Assembly: GCA_905250075.1 (NCBI GenBank)
Contig: CAJNOP010000076.1
Coordinates: 186,001 to 250,000 of the forward strand
Length of the DNA stretch: 64,000 nt
Source: Rotaria sp. Silwood1
Lineage: Eukaryota > Rotifera > Eurotatoria > Philodinida > Philodinidae
Direction of reading: 5' to 3'
Made by a program: the position numbers and the translations under genes. This document shows, in pieces, positions 24,718-37,735 of this stretch (positions are counted from its first letter, which is position 1; the number at the start of each line of letters is the position of its first letter). Under the pieces are notes generated by a model, which saw nothing but the letters and a program-made list of their open reading frames with translations, had not been told where the DNA came from and did not search any database.

Positions 24718-26226
24718 ATGTCACTTTATTTAGTCACAGATGCATTTCGTAAACTCGGTTCACCGGATGTTAAAAATGATGATTTTTATGATCGATTAAG
24801 TCGTAAATATTCAATGATATTACTTGGTGTATCATTTTTAATTGTTAGTTCATCACAATTTGTTGGTCAACCAATAAATTGTTATACACATAATATACCA
24901 GGTAGTCATACTAGTTATGTTAATTGGGTCTGTTGGATAAGTTCTTCATATTATTTACCATTTGATCAACCTCTACCAACACGTTATGAAAAACCACCAG
25001 AAAAAATGTATATTATAAAAAAGAAATTCATAATTTAAGAAATCATTTATTATTTTTTTTTTTAGTCCTTATTATCAATGGGTTCCATTTATTTTACTTA
25101 GTATGATGTTTCTTTTTTATTTACCCGGTTTTGTATGGCGTAATCTTAATAAATTATGTGGTATTAATACAAAACTCATTACAAAAATGGTTACTGATTT
25201 AGATCAATTAGATGGTGATAAAAGAGAAAAAGCTGTACGAGCTTTAGCTAAACATATTGATGCAGCATTAGCTTATCATAGAGATTATGATCATGGTTTT
25301 CTGTATGTTTTAGTCTTTTTTTTTTTCTAAATATTAAAATATTATCATTATTCTTAGATATAATATTCGTCGACGTGTGGGAATATTTCTTTGTTGTAAA
25401 TTTGGTCAACATTCAGGCAATTATTTAGCTGTAACATATGTTTTTGTTAAATTACTATATATAGCTAATGCTATTGGTCAACTTTTTCTTTTAAATATAT
25501 TTATGGGTAATGGATTTAATTTATTTGGTATTGAAATAATTAAACGTTGGATAAATGGTCAAGATATAGCTAGTGAGACACGTTTTCCACGTATAACTAT
25601 ATGTGACTTTCGAATTCGAGTACTTGGTGATAATATTCAACCATATAGTGTTCAATGTCTTTTACCAATTAATATTTATAATGAAAAAGTAAACATTTTT
25701 ATTTTCTTAATAATGAGAAATTTTTTTTTTTTTATGTTAGATATTTTTAATAATTTGGTTTTGGCTTGCATTTGTTACTATTGCATCAATTTATGGTCTT
25801 ATTAAATGGTTATATTATTTTTCATCAAATGCACGAATAAATTTTATTCGTAGATTTTTAAAAGCAAATGAAATTCCATATTATAGATCATCAAAATTAC
25901 CATCATCAACAATAGGTATTAATTCAAGTAATCATCAAGTACCTATTAAACGTCTTGAAGAATTTGTTAATAGTTATTGTCGACAAGATGGTCTATTACT
26001 TTTACGTATTGTTAAAAAAAATACTAATAATGTTATTGCTGGTGAAATTATTTGTGCATTATGGGATAATTGGAAAGTAATGCCACAAATTCGTTCGAAT
26101 GTATCTTCAGAATCAGATAATGGTGGTCAATTAATTGGTTTAGGTGTTAAAGGTTCATTGAAACAAAATGGTGCTGGTGAAGGAAATGAAAAATTATTAC
26201 CGCCTATGTCAGGCATATTATCATAA
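24718..26226 (+). CDS. Innexin gap-junction protein 1
   Basis: Four exons (24718-25007, 25066-25302, 25358-25688, 25741-26226) encode 447 residues. The innexin signature YYQWVPFIL sits at the start of exon 2, before TM2. The four-TM layout is visible: TM1 MILLGVSFLIVSSSQFV, loop 1 with cysteines in PINCYTH and WVCWISS, TM2 FYLPGFVW, a cytosolic loop with AYHRDYDHG, TM3 FVKLLYIANAIGQLFLLNIF, loop 2 with cysteines in ITICDF and VQCLLPINIYNEK, TM4 FLIIWFWLAFV. The cytosolic C-tail is Ser/Asn-rich. The product forms intercellular channels or hemichannels. The splice acceptor TTTTTAG abuts the ATG. AATAAA at 26290-26295 marks the likely 3' end. It is a tandem paralogue of the next gene. Confidence 0.95.
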
Positions 26227-26733
26227 ATATTTAAGAAACCAAAAAAAAAAAAAACTTTAATTATATTAGAGATCAAATGTATTCTTTGAAATAAAAAAGA
26301 AGATGATAATGTTGTTTTGGTTCTTTTTTTCTTCTAATTATTGAATGTTTTTTTTTTCTTCCTGTTTTTTGGCTTTGTTTGTATACGTTAAATTGCTCAG
26401 AACTTGATATTTACCTATTTGGATTACTATCATTATATGTTTCTTTTCTACTTATTCTTCTTCTTTTTTTTGCCTATGTAGTGGTAATAATAAAACTTCT
26501 GTGAAACTGATAATGAATGAATTATACGAAAAAAAAAATTTTCTCTAATAGATAAAGTCATTTGTAATCTTCTGTTAAATGTTCTAAGGAGACGTAAACA
26601 AAACAAATATACATGCTTTGCCCTAATAGAAAAGAAAGAGGAACCATGTGACTGAACAGTTAGTAGTGTTTTTCTTATCTTTTCATTACATCAAAATTAA
26701 TTCAGCGATCGATACAAGATCGCATTCTTCAAA
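26227..26733. other. Spacer between tandem innexins
   Basis: 507 bp holding the 3' end of innexin 1 (AATAAA at 26290-26295), T-rich runs and probably the promoter of innexin 2. No gene seen. Confidence 0.5.
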
Positions 26734-29634
26734 ATGCTCTATCCTATTATTGAAGCATTTGGTAAACTTGGTTTACCCGGTGTAAGAAATGATGATTTTT
26801 TTGATCGACTTAGTCGAAAATATTCGGTAGTTATTTTTGGTATATGTTTTATTATTGTTACAACAACACAGTTTGTTAGTGATCCAATTCATTGTTTCAC
26901 ACAAATGGTCGATAGTAAATATAAAATCGATTATGTGAATTGGGTTTGTTGGATTAGTTCATCGTATTATTTACCATTTGATAAACCACTTCCAAATCGA
27001 AATCAATCACGACCTGAAAAAATGTTTGTAAAAATAAAAATGAACAAATAAAATTTTTTTTTTTTTTCATTTATTAATATGATTTTAGTCCTTATTACCA
27101 ATGGGTACCATTTATTCTTTTTGGTATGATGATACTTTTCTATATACCTGGCTTTATTTGGCGAAAGATAAATCGAAATTGTGGTATTGATACAAAAGTT
27201 ATTACAAGTATTATAGCAGATATGGATCCATTACATAGTGAAAATCGACAAGATGCTATGAATATGTTAGTTAAACAAATTGATAAAGCATTAACTTATC
27301 ATCGTGATTATCATCATGGATTTATGTGAGTATATGGGTAAAATTATTCAATAGCGACGTGATTTCGACCAAATTTAAACATGTGTATGTTGAGATAAAA
27401 ACCTTTCCCACAGTTAACTTTTATACGTCAGATGTATGTTAAATTACTAAAGATACTTTGAAAAAAATTAGCCCTAGATATCTGTATTCAGAAGATTTAT
27501 CAGCAAAAAAAAAACTAGCACTAGCAATGTGATAGAAGAGGATATCGACTCTCACGTTATGCGCTTAAGTTTAAAAAACTTTCGAATAGAGACAGTATTT
27601 ATGAAAATTAAATAGTACACTCTATAGATAACTCCTGAAGCCGCGGAATCCCGCGATCATAGTAAAACAAAAAATTTTTCGTTGAAGACTTGACAGAATC
27701 TCTAGAAAATAAATTTTTAAGAAAAAGTTTTTACAGTACAATCTTGCTGAACAGATCACTATAATTACGGGTTGTATAATAGACTTTATCGTAATTTTTG
27801 TCTCATGATTAGAGAAATATTTAATAATTCTTTGTTATTTAAAATTTACCTGAAAGAGCAAACATTTTTACATACAATGAGAACCAAAACTGTTCAACAG
27901 AGTTTGTTTGAAATTTTTTTTCACGGTGGTAGGCGCTAGAACAATTTCAAGTAAAGAAAACTCTTCCAAAAAAAAAAATAATTTAAAGAAATAAAAATTA
28001 CTATTAGGTTTTCAAAGATAAGGGTTTCAGAAAACTAAAACCCTAGTTTTTTTTACATCTAGAACACATAAGTGTAATTTTACTAATGTAATATAGAACG
28101 CTAGAATAAACCTTTGTCTACAAAATGAGACGTCTTTGAGCTCTGTGCGGCGTTTTTCGGCTGAGACCCAGTAATTTGATTGAAGTCAAAAAAAAATGGC
28201 TATTCATTCAAAATAGTAGAAAAATAAATTTAGGTGGTTCCGTAATATTGCTGTATCTTACTTAGAAAAATGTTTCAGAAAACTCAGAACGTCTTAATTT
28301 TGTAGAAAAATTGCTTATGCTATCATCGTATGTAGTCTATTACATTTACGAGTTCTAAATGTTGACCAAAGAAGGTTTGAGTTTTTCTGGATTCTGTATC
28401 TTTGAGAATTTGATAGTATAATTTTGTTTGTCTGTATTACCATCGCAAATAATTTTCTCTACTTAAATCACTATTCGAATTCTTTCTAGCCCTTACGATA
28501 ACGGAAAAATTTGAAAATAAACCTTGTTGAATAATTTCGGCACTGATTATATGTCTATAGTAAAGAAACTTATTCAGAAAAATTACCCTTATAATGAATC
28601 ACAGTCAAATGGTAAGTGTATGTGTCTCATTTCGCATGAAATGGTCTATATATATACATATATATTTTGTTTTAATCAAAAAAGCTTCTGTTGTTTTTAT
28701 TGTTAGGTTTAGTACGTGGAAACGGTTTTCATGTTTATCATGCTGTAGTTTAAGTCAACATTCTGGAAATTATTTAGCTTGTGGTTATATTCTTGTTAAA
28801 TTACTTTATATAGCTAATGCTATTGGTCAACTTTTTCTTCTCAATATTTTTATGGGTCAAAAATTTTATTTATATGGTTTTGAAGTTCTTCAAAAATGGT
28901 TTCATGGACAAGAAATAAAAGCTCTTGAAAGATTTCCACGTATAACTATGTGTCGATTTATTCTTCGAACATTTGGTGATAATATTCAACCATATGATGT
29001 TCAATGTCTTCTACCAATTAATATATATAATGAAAAAGTAGAAGATTCATTTTATTAGAATAAAGAAACAAAATAATTTGTATTAATATTTAGATTTTTT
29101 TAATGATTTGGTTTTGGCTTGCTTTTGTTTCTATTATGTCTATCTATAGTTTAATAAAATGGTTGCATTATTTTACTTTCAAATCACGTAAAAATTTTAT
29201 TCATCATTTTCTAAAAGCAAATCAAATTGATTGTTATTCGGAAAATACAACACATCTTAATACTGAAATACTTCCAACTTTTGTTGATCGATATTGTCGA
29301 CAAGATGGTATTTTATTGTAAGTTTAAATTTTATTTATTAATATTAATTCTTTTAGATTTAATTGTTTCATTTTTATTTTTAAGATTACGTATTGTTAAT
29401 GCAAATGCAACGAAAGTTCTTGTTGGTGAACTTGTATGTGCTCTTTGGAATCATTGGCAAAAGCAACGACAAATTCGTATTGATAGTTTACCTCAACATA
29501 CTAATAATCACAAGGGAAAATTACTCGAAGATCATGATAATAATCAATTGGGTTTAATACCTTTGACAATACCAATATCGATTATTAATGATGATCGTTA
29601 TGTTACGTTACCACCACGTATATTGCAATATTAA
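26734..29634 (+). CDS. Innexin gap-junction protein 2
   Basis: Five exons (26734-27023, 27089-27325, 28707-29037, 29094-29317, 29385-29634) encode 443 residues. Exons 1-3 have exactly the lengths of innexin 1 (290, 237, 331 bp); exon 4 of innexin 1 is split here by an extra 67-bp intron. YYQWVPFILFG opens exon 2; loop cysteines occur in PIHCFTQ, WVCWISS, ITMCRF and VQCLLPINIYNEK. TM3 KLLYIANAIGQLFLLNIFMG is shared with innexin 1. The tail after CRQDG is unlike that of innexin 1, with LPQHTNNHKG and LPPRILQY. Intron 2 has grown from 55 bp to 1381 bp with unrecognised sequence. The exon 1 donor reads GTTTGT. AATAAA lies at 29773-29778. Confidence 0.95.
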
Positions 29635-31158
29635 AATGATATAAAAGATTTTGGATAATTGTTCTCGATCTTGTAATCTGTTTTGTTTTTCGTATAGAAC
29701 TTAGAAATTAGATTCTTTTCATTTTTTTTTGGATTGATTTTTAGGTATTTTTGAAAAGTAGTATTATACGAAAATAAAATTTCTTTTCGTGATTTTCTGT
29801 TATTGATAAATCAATTGGCTAAAAGAAAAAATAGAATAATTTCAATATTGGACAGTTCCTTCTTTTTATGCCGCTGTCGAAATACTATTGATGTCTTGAT
29901 TCAGTCAAAAAGCAAGAAAAACAGCTTACAATCATATGATGAATTATTGATCATAAACTGTCCATATCAAGAAACATATACCCGTGCTATGAAATAACGA
30001 AAATAGTTGATCAAATTCTGTTCTTGAAGGTTGTGATAAAACTCCTGTTTTCAATCATAAACATTGATAGGTGTTCCCGCGAGTTCTATCTGTTTTTATT
30101 ACAATTCATACTTGTAGTAAGTGATGTTGTTGAAATAGTACTTATCGATTTGAAAAAACTTTATCAAGGGTCTAAGTATTTCGAACAGATTCCTAATGAG
30201 ACTGACATTATCACCATATACTTTTGTTTGTTTTGATTTTCAACTATTTTATGATGGAAACTTTAAATATTGCTGAGATGTTCACATATCATATTCCTAG
30301 ATAAATTGTTGTTCAGAATTTGAACGAAATTTCTGTGTACAGTGGTTCATTCAAGATACAAATAAGGTCTGAAAAACATTAAGATCGCAATTGACAGATG
30401 AGTAACTATTCATATACCTTATTTGATTACTAAATAATCATTCGTAGGCTGTTAAATGAGGTACGTCATGAAGCAGTGAAGAGTGACGATATATTAATCA
30501 TATTCGAAACACTTGTCATCAAATAATCGAAAGTAAAGATTGATAAAAATAGTAGGATGAGAATGAACTTCAAGCGCTTTCATCATAGTTTGTTTTTATA
30601 TTTAAATAAATTTGAAAAAAAAACATAAAATACATTTCCGGAGAATCAGACAATGAGAGTATCTACAATGTGTTAGAACTTCTATTTCAATGAATAAGTG
30701 CAATTCAAAACGTACACGTAATGAGCTTATGGAGTATTCCCCTTGCCATTAAAATATATAATTTTTTTTAGTGGAAATATTAGTTTATAGCGATGATATA
30801 TTAAAAATATTAAATTTATCAGGGAACTATAAAATTACTGGTGAAATTATTATGACGTAGTAATTATATGTTGAATATCAGAAAGATTAGTAATTTGTAT
30901 CATTTATATATTAGCGTCATCTATTTCCGTTATCGTTGCTCTATCATAATTTGTATGTTTGATAAGATTTTTTTCAAATAATAATTTAAAAATTAAATAA
31001 ATGATTTCATTGTATTTTTTTCATATTTCTAACTTATAATTGGTGAAATGATTATACACTCTGACCTGACGTGGTGGTGTATGCTGGCAAAGAATTGTGA
31101 GCAATCGACAGATTGAGTCAATTTCTTAATGCGTAATATTTAATTATTACTGGCATCG
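29635..31158. other. Spacer after innexin 2
   Basis: 1.5 kb with the polyadenylation signal of innexin 2 at 29773-29778 and no gene I recognise. The small frames at 29803-29997 and 30024-30236 show no domain. Confidence 0.5.
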
Positions 31159-31864
31159 ATGCAGAACATTCTTAGTTTGCTTATATTTTTCGTCATTTTC
31201 ATTCAATATACATATTCACTCAGTTTTAATTTACCACTAAATACAAAAAAATGTTTAAAAGAAGAAATTCATAAAGTATGTTATTTATTTTGTATCAAAA
31301 TTTATCATTGATATTTTTTTTTGTTACTTTTTAATTAAGGATACCTTGGTTACTGGTGATTATGATATAACTGACCGTCCTGGTTTACCTACACATCTTG
31401 AAGTAAAAGATACTAAAGGACATATATTATATAATAAAGAAGATGCAATTAAAGGAAAATTTGCATTTACAACAGAAGAATTTGATATATTTGATGTATG
31501 TTTTGAAACTAAATTATTACATGGTCAACAACAACATCATTTATCATCTCAACATACCACAAAACAAGTAACAATACATTTAAAACATGGTGTTGAAACA
31601 AAAGATTATGATGCATTAGCTAAAGCTAATAAACTTAAACCATTAGAAATTGAATTAAATCGTTTAGAAGATTTATCAACTTCTATTGTATCTGATTTTG
31701 CTTTTATGAAAGAACGTGAAGAAGAAATGCGAAATACAAATGAATCAACAAATACTAAAGTTCTTTATTTTTCTATTTTTTCAATGTGTTGTCTTATGAG
31801 TTTAGCTATATGGCAAGTACTCTATTTACGACGATATTTTAAAGCTAAAAAACTTATTGACTAA
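31159..31864 (+). CDS. TMED10: p24 cargo receptor, TMED10 type
   Basis: Two exons (31159-31275, 31340-31864) encode 213 residues, near the 219 of human TMED10. A signal peptide (1-20) precedes a GOLD domain with the two expected cysteines ([10 protein letters not shown] and FDVCFETK), then a coiled coil ([16 protein letters not shown] and [15 protein letters not shown]), one TM ([19 protein letters not shown]) and the cytosolic tail [11 protein letters not shown]. That tail is the TMED10 hallmark with an aromatic COPII/COPI signal and the KKxx-type dilysine signal. p24 proteins cycle between ER and Golgi and sort GPI-anchored and other cargo. It lies 188 bp before another ER gene on the same strand. 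Confidence 0.96.
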
Positions 31865-32040
31865 ATATATTCGTATCTCAGTATTCAAGTAGAAAAATCA
31901 TTCTGTTTCACATTGTTTGTTTTTCTCTTTCTCTTGTTGTGTTTTTTGTCTTTCTTTCTAGTCTCTCTAATTAAAAACAGCATTTACAAAACTAGGCATT
32001 ATTTTTTATTTATTGAGATTAATCTATCTTACTTATTTGA

Positions 32041-32051
32041 TTTTATTCTAG
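32041..32051 (+). promoter_or_regulatory. Candidate trans-splice acceptor before PDIA4
   Basis: TTTTATTCTAG ends one base before the PDIA4 ATG at 32053. No donor is visible in the 188-bp gap after TMED10, so either a 5' UTR intron spans back into the neighbour or a spliced leader is added here. Confidence 0.4.
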
Positions 32052-32052
32052 A

Positions 32053-35000
32053 ATGCGTTCGATTCTAATACTAGCTTGTACTTGTTTATTCGCATTTGCT
32101 TTTGATGAATTCGTAATGCCGGATGGAGATGGTACTGTATTATCAGGTCCAAATGTTGTTTTTGATTTAAGCAAAGATAATTTTACACAATTTATTCAAC
32201 AACATCCAGTAGTAGTTGCTGAATTTTATGCGCCATGGTAAATATCATCATTTGATCTTTTTAGCTGTTGTTGCTTTTTTTTTGGAAATCGTATTAAGAA
32301 AGTACAAGAACTCAAGAGGAAAGTCTCTTAAATGATGAATTAGAGCTATGAGTAACATGTAAACTCATGAATATTCTGAAAACAATTCGGACCTTTTGGC
32401 TTATTGCTACGAAGATACTGTAGTTTTTAATTCAATATCATGGTCCTTCTCAGAAACATAAGAAAAATGGTCTTTCAAATTTGAACTTAAAACAAGTGAC
32501 GATTATAAGTTTGGAGGGGTTGTATTTTTAAGTTTTGTTAATAATAACAGTTAGTGAGAATTTGAAAAAAACAAATAACTGTGTTGCTGAAAGAATTTTT
32601 AAGTAGAATTCGTAGACGTGAGGATCTCAATAAAATTGTTTGAGGAAAGTTCTATGAAAAATCAAGCTTCATTAAAACTAGATTAATGGCATTCATTCGA
32701 AGTTTTAGGAGAAAGATTTAATTTAATAGGGCAAAATGATAGATCACCGATCTCGGGGTAACCTTCCTGCATTGAACTGCGTTTAATTTACACAAGATCC
32801 GAGAAACATTTTTCTCCTGTTTTTGCTATGTTTGATGCTATGGCATTTTCTGTAAATTGAATACAGTTCAATGTAGAGAGATCATGGACCGATCTGAAAC
32901 ATGTCCTTAGTCTCTATCAAATAAAATGGTTTCACAAAGGCTCAGGATGGAAATCAGAAAGCTAGTTTTACAGTGTCTTAGTTTTCCAAAAACCGTCATC
33001 CAACCACTTTTGCTGAAGTCTTCGGACTTACCAATCCTAGTCGAGAATCCTTTCAGCGACAGAAATGTGTTTTTTTTTCAGATTCTTGCTAGTCATTACG
33101 ATTGAAAAGAAAACTTAAAATTATAGCTTTGACTCAACAGTTTGCTTTTCACCGTAGTTTTTATTATTTTTTTGTTTTGTTTAGCAAAAAAAAAATGTCT
33201 TTTTAATTAAATCTTGATAATGTGAATATTTTATTCATTTTGATTTTATATTAAGGTGTCATCATTGTAAACAATTAGTACCACATTATGAAGAAGCTGC
33301 ACGTTTAATGAAAGATACTGAAAATCCTGTTATGTTTGCTAAAATTGATGCTACAGTTGAACAAACATTAGCACAAGATTATTCTATTGAAGGTTATCCA
33401 ACATTAAAAATCTTTCATAAAAATAGTCCAAAACCAATCGATTATGATGGTCCTCGTCAACCAGGTTCAGCTATAGCTGATTATATAAAAGATTTTGCTA
33501 ATCCAAATTGGACACCACCACCATCAGATGTTGCTATTCTTACAAATGAAAATTTTACAAAATTTACTTTTAATGAAGAATTAACATTAGTTGAATTTTA
33601 TGCTCCATGGTGTGGTCATTGTAAAAGACTTGAACCTAAATTTGAAAAAGCAGCTACATTATTAAAAAAAGATACAAACATTCGTTTAGCTAAAGTTGAT
33701 GCTACAATTGAAGGTGAATTAGCTGCTACACATAATATCACTGGGTATGATAGAAAACTATTTTTTTTTTCTAACTTTCATCTTTTTTAATCTAAAGATA
33801 TCCATCATTATTTGTTTATCGTAAAGGTGGTAAACGAATAGTATATGAAGGTGAACAAACTGAACATGGTATTGTTTCATCTATGAAAGAATTTTTATCA
33901 TTACCAAGTCGTGAAATACGAAATATAAATGATTATAAAAATTTATTTGTAAAAAATGATCAACCAATTATAATAGGTATTTTTAATAATGAACAAGATT
34001 ATTTATATCAATTATTTATTGATTATGCATATAAAAAACGAAAAATTTTTCAATTTGGACATACATTTGAAAAATTATCAACATTAAATGATGTACAAAC
34101 ACCAGCTATAGTTCTTCAACATCATCCTGATGTTCGATCAAAATATGAAAATGAAAAATTTATTTTCAATAAGGTAATTCAAAAGAAAAAAGAAAGCAAA
34201 CAAATCGATAACTAATGAAATCAGTCCTCTAGAGAAATATTGTTTTTGTCAAGTCAAATTTGTACTCAGAGTGTTCTAAAGTAATCCTCAGCAGAATTAA
34301 ATCTATAACATTCGTTTGTGCTGTCATACTATACTTCGTTGTTGAGCATGACCAGTTCTTTTCTATTTATCGATCTGAAAAAAAAAACACTATTCGATAT
34401 GGCTTCTCATGAGTACCTTGTCCTAATGTGTATCTCTATTATTAGTATTGCTCAATGAAAATCTGTATCAACCTCAAACAATTTTATTCTTATTCAGTCT
34501 AATTTTCATCTAGTTTAATAGTACTTTTCAAGCGCTTCAAAATGGTGTGAAAATATTAAGAGAGAAATGATTAACCACTGCAAGAATTCCTAAAGGCACT
34601 GTTCTCGAACACAAGATTCTAAGCCTTTTTTTTACTAGTGCTCTGTAGATTTCGATAAGAAAATTAACATTCCGATGACAACTAATATAATATTCTGAAT
34701 CAGTATCTAAAATGGAGTAGGCTCATATATGTTTCAAAAATTTTAACAATCTTTTTTCTTTGCTCTAAGATTTACTTCTTGTTCTCCTCAGGGTTAGATC
34801 AAAAAAATGAATTTTCAAATAGCTGTTATATGACTAATCCTACCAGGGCACATTCTCAGACGTGTTATCTAATAGTTTGACATAGAAGGAATCAAGTTTC
34901 TTAAGAGGACCATTTTCAATGTTTCTGAATCTTCTTTCATTTATTATTTTATATACAATTTATTATCTGTTTTAGGAGAATGCACTTGAAAATGATATTG

Positions 35001-36522
35001 AACAATTTATTGAACAACATAAAATACCATTAGTTGGTATACTAACACAAGAAAATCAACGTAATATTTATTTATCTCGACGTCCAATATGTATTGTTAT
35101 ATATGATCTTGATTTTTCATTTGATTATCGTGAACGAACACAATATTGGCGAAATAAAATACTTAAAGTTGCTAATAATTATAAAGATAAATATACATTT
35201 GCTATAGCTGATGAAGAAAAACTGTCATCATTATTAAAAGAATTTGGTCTTGAAGAATCAGGTGAAGATGTTAATGTTGGTTGTTATGATTTACAAGGTT
35301 TAAAATATCGTATGGAAGATAATGATGAATTTACATCTGAATCATTTGAAGATTTTGTTAATCAATTAGATAAAAAAAAAATTAAACCCTATTTTAAATC
35401 TCAACCACTACCAAAACAATCAATTATCAATGGAATACATATTCTTGTTGGAAAAAATTTTGATAAAATTGTTAAAGATAATACAAAGAATGTTGTAGTC
35501 TTTTTTTATGCACCATGGTAAGATTTATTTTTCATTAGAGATATGTAAGACAGCTTTTTTTTTATTCGTACCCTGTGTCTTAATTGAGAGATATTTTCCA
35601 GCTCTTACACTATTGTACTATAGTATGGATTCAGATAAACATTAAGTAAAAACAAATGAAAGTTATCCTTTCATCGATTTAAATAATGATAAATATACAT
35701 TGAGGCATGCACTATTTAATAACGTAAAACTTTTTTGTTATGAGTTTTATAAGTACAATGGAACAATCGGAATTTAAAATTTAGTTTAAAAACACTGACA
35801 ACGATGAGAAAATTAATTTTTAACATACTAAAACTAGTTGATTGACAAGGCCAGTAAATATTTTGAACCTGTATATCGTCTGATATTAGTCATCGAAGAA
35901 ATGTGTTTTCTGAGAGAAAGATACAATTATAGTTTTTTTTTTTAACTAACTTTCAGAATGACTAAGTTCAGTAAAATGAACGTATACCAATCCAAATCCT
36001 CTCAAATTCTGACACAGTACATTCTATTCTGTGTCGTCTATCATCATAATAAGCATAAACGTTCCTAAACCATACAGTATATATTTAGAATTAGCAAGTG
36101 AAACTACATTGAATGATATACAGCACAAGATATTATCTAATTAAAAAAATGTGAGCACGACATTTCCCTCAAGTGTGTTTCGTCGAAAAGCTCTTTATTT
36201 TCTAAACCATATATAATCATTTCTGAGTAAAAGATATACAAAGTGTATTTGATTCTTTTTTTTTTCTAGGTGTGGACATTGTAATGAATTTAAACCAACG
36301 TATAGCAAACTTGCTGAGCGTCTTGCCGGTCAATCAAATATTATTTTAGCTCAAATGGATGCTACACTTAATGATATTCCACAAGGTTTTGATGTCACCG
36401 GTTTTCCGACAATATATATTGTACCAACAAATAATAAACCGGTGAAATATGATGGAAATCGTGATATAAATGATTTAGTTAATTTTATTGAGAAAAATAT
36501 TGGATTAAAACGTGAACTTTAA
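32053..36522 (+). CDS. PDIA4: Protein disulfide isomerase, PDIA4/ERp72 type
   Basis: Five exons (32053-32237, 33256-33744, 33798-34173, 34976-35517, 36270-36522) encode 614 residues; human PDIA4 has 645. A signal peptide (1-16) is followed by thioredoxin domains a0, a, b, b' and a'. Active sites are WCHHC (62-66), WCGHC (180-184) and WCGHC (531-535); all three introns or joins near them keep frame, two splitting the Trp codon. Conserved EGYPTLKIF and ITGYPSLFVY cis-proline loops are present, and the C-terminus is KREL, a KDEL-type ER retrieval signal. The enzyme forms and shuffles disulfides in the ER. The first active site has His in place of the usual Gly. Introns 1, 3 and 4 are 750-1020 bp, unusually long for this locus, and intron 1 carries an inverted repeat. 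Confidence 0.96.
32741..32900. repeat. Imperfect inverted repeat in PDIA4 intron 1
   Basis: GCATTGAACTGCGTTTAATT at 32769-32788 pairs with AAATTGAATACAGTTCAATG at 32853-32872. Outside these, matching GATC..CGATC blocks lie at 32742-32753 and 32880-32895. The whole folds into a hairpin of about 150 bp and could be a tiny foldback element. Confidence 0.45.
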
Positions 36523-37029
36523 AAAAAAAATTTATTTCATGATTCATTCATTCCATAGACTATTGTTGTTTTGCTTTTGTAATTTATTTATTCATATTGT
36601 TTTGTTTTTGTTATCACTGGTGCTTTTTATTTGCTTCAACATCGAGTAAACTTATTCAGTCGAGAAAAAAGAAAAGAGAAATGACATTTTTTTTTTGTTT
36701 GTACCTTGTTATTCATTGTAAATGAATCGGGTGAAATTAGATTTATGAATTTATAACATCGATATTAAATTAAAATTCTTAGGCTATATAATCATCTTTT
36801 TCTTTTAAATTATTTAATGCAGAAGTTTCTCTTTATTTGTAGATGACTTTTTTTTTTATATGTCATTAAATCTCTCGATTTCTACTTATTGATGATTTAT
36901 GATAATGAACATCGTTATCAATTTTGGATGAAGATAAATTAATTTGATTTTTTTTTCTATATTTCTAATTATTGACTTAAGTGAAGTTTAACATTATTTA
37001 AACTTTGAACCCTCTTTGACTCATCTATC

Positions 37030-37735
37030 CTATCGAAAAAGAATTGAATAATTGATCAAATGAATACTCTCACTGGTAAACTAGCTTTTTTAAATATTAG
37101 CTGATAATAGTCTGAACAAATAGAAATCTTCAAATTTCAACATATTTACAGTCAATGTCTTGTGTCTAGACTTCGAAATAGTGGTAGCATTGATTTTTCT
37201 TTGTTCATCATGTTTGAAAAGAGTTCTGCAAGTTATATGAGAAAAAAAAAACAAAATATCAGATAAATTCAAAAGTAATTTTAAAACAGTCAGAATAATC
37301 TATCTATTATCGTGATTCAATCAGATTTGGATCTGAATTTTTTTCTCTAACTAGATCCATGTTCGACAATGTTAAATTCGATAAAATTCTACTATTACTC
37401 TTATATGGAGCTATGATAGCATCTTGAAACTTTTCGTAAAGTTGATTTTGAATATATGTACTATTGATGGTTTTTTTCAAGGTAAATCGTATATTTTTGT
37501 ATTCAACCATAACGAAAAAATAGCAAAATCAATGCTATTGTACTTTTGAAGTACAGACATATGACATTGACTGTAAATACCTTGAAATTCAAATATTTAG
37601 TTTAACAGTGAGAGAATATTCATTTGAACCATACATATTTATCAATTTCTTTAGCTTACAGTACATGACCTTCGATTGTAAGTTGACAATTGAATCAATT
37701 CTTTTTATAATCGATAGCTTTATTCTTTACATAAT
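37030..37735. mobile_element. Long-inverted-repeat (foldback/MITE) element, copy 1
   Basis: The left arm at about 37050-37205 and the right arm at about 37515-37650 are inverted copies of each other over more than 100 bp with scattered mismatches. Shared blocks include CAAATGAATA..CTCTCACTG, TATTTACAGTCAATGTC and TAGCATTGATTTT. The interior is about 300 bp and has no protein. A related, more diverged copy lies at 52830-53225. Outer ends are hard to fix; weaker pairing (TATCGA..AAAAAGAATTGA) extends them toward 37030 and 37735. Confidence 0.65.
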
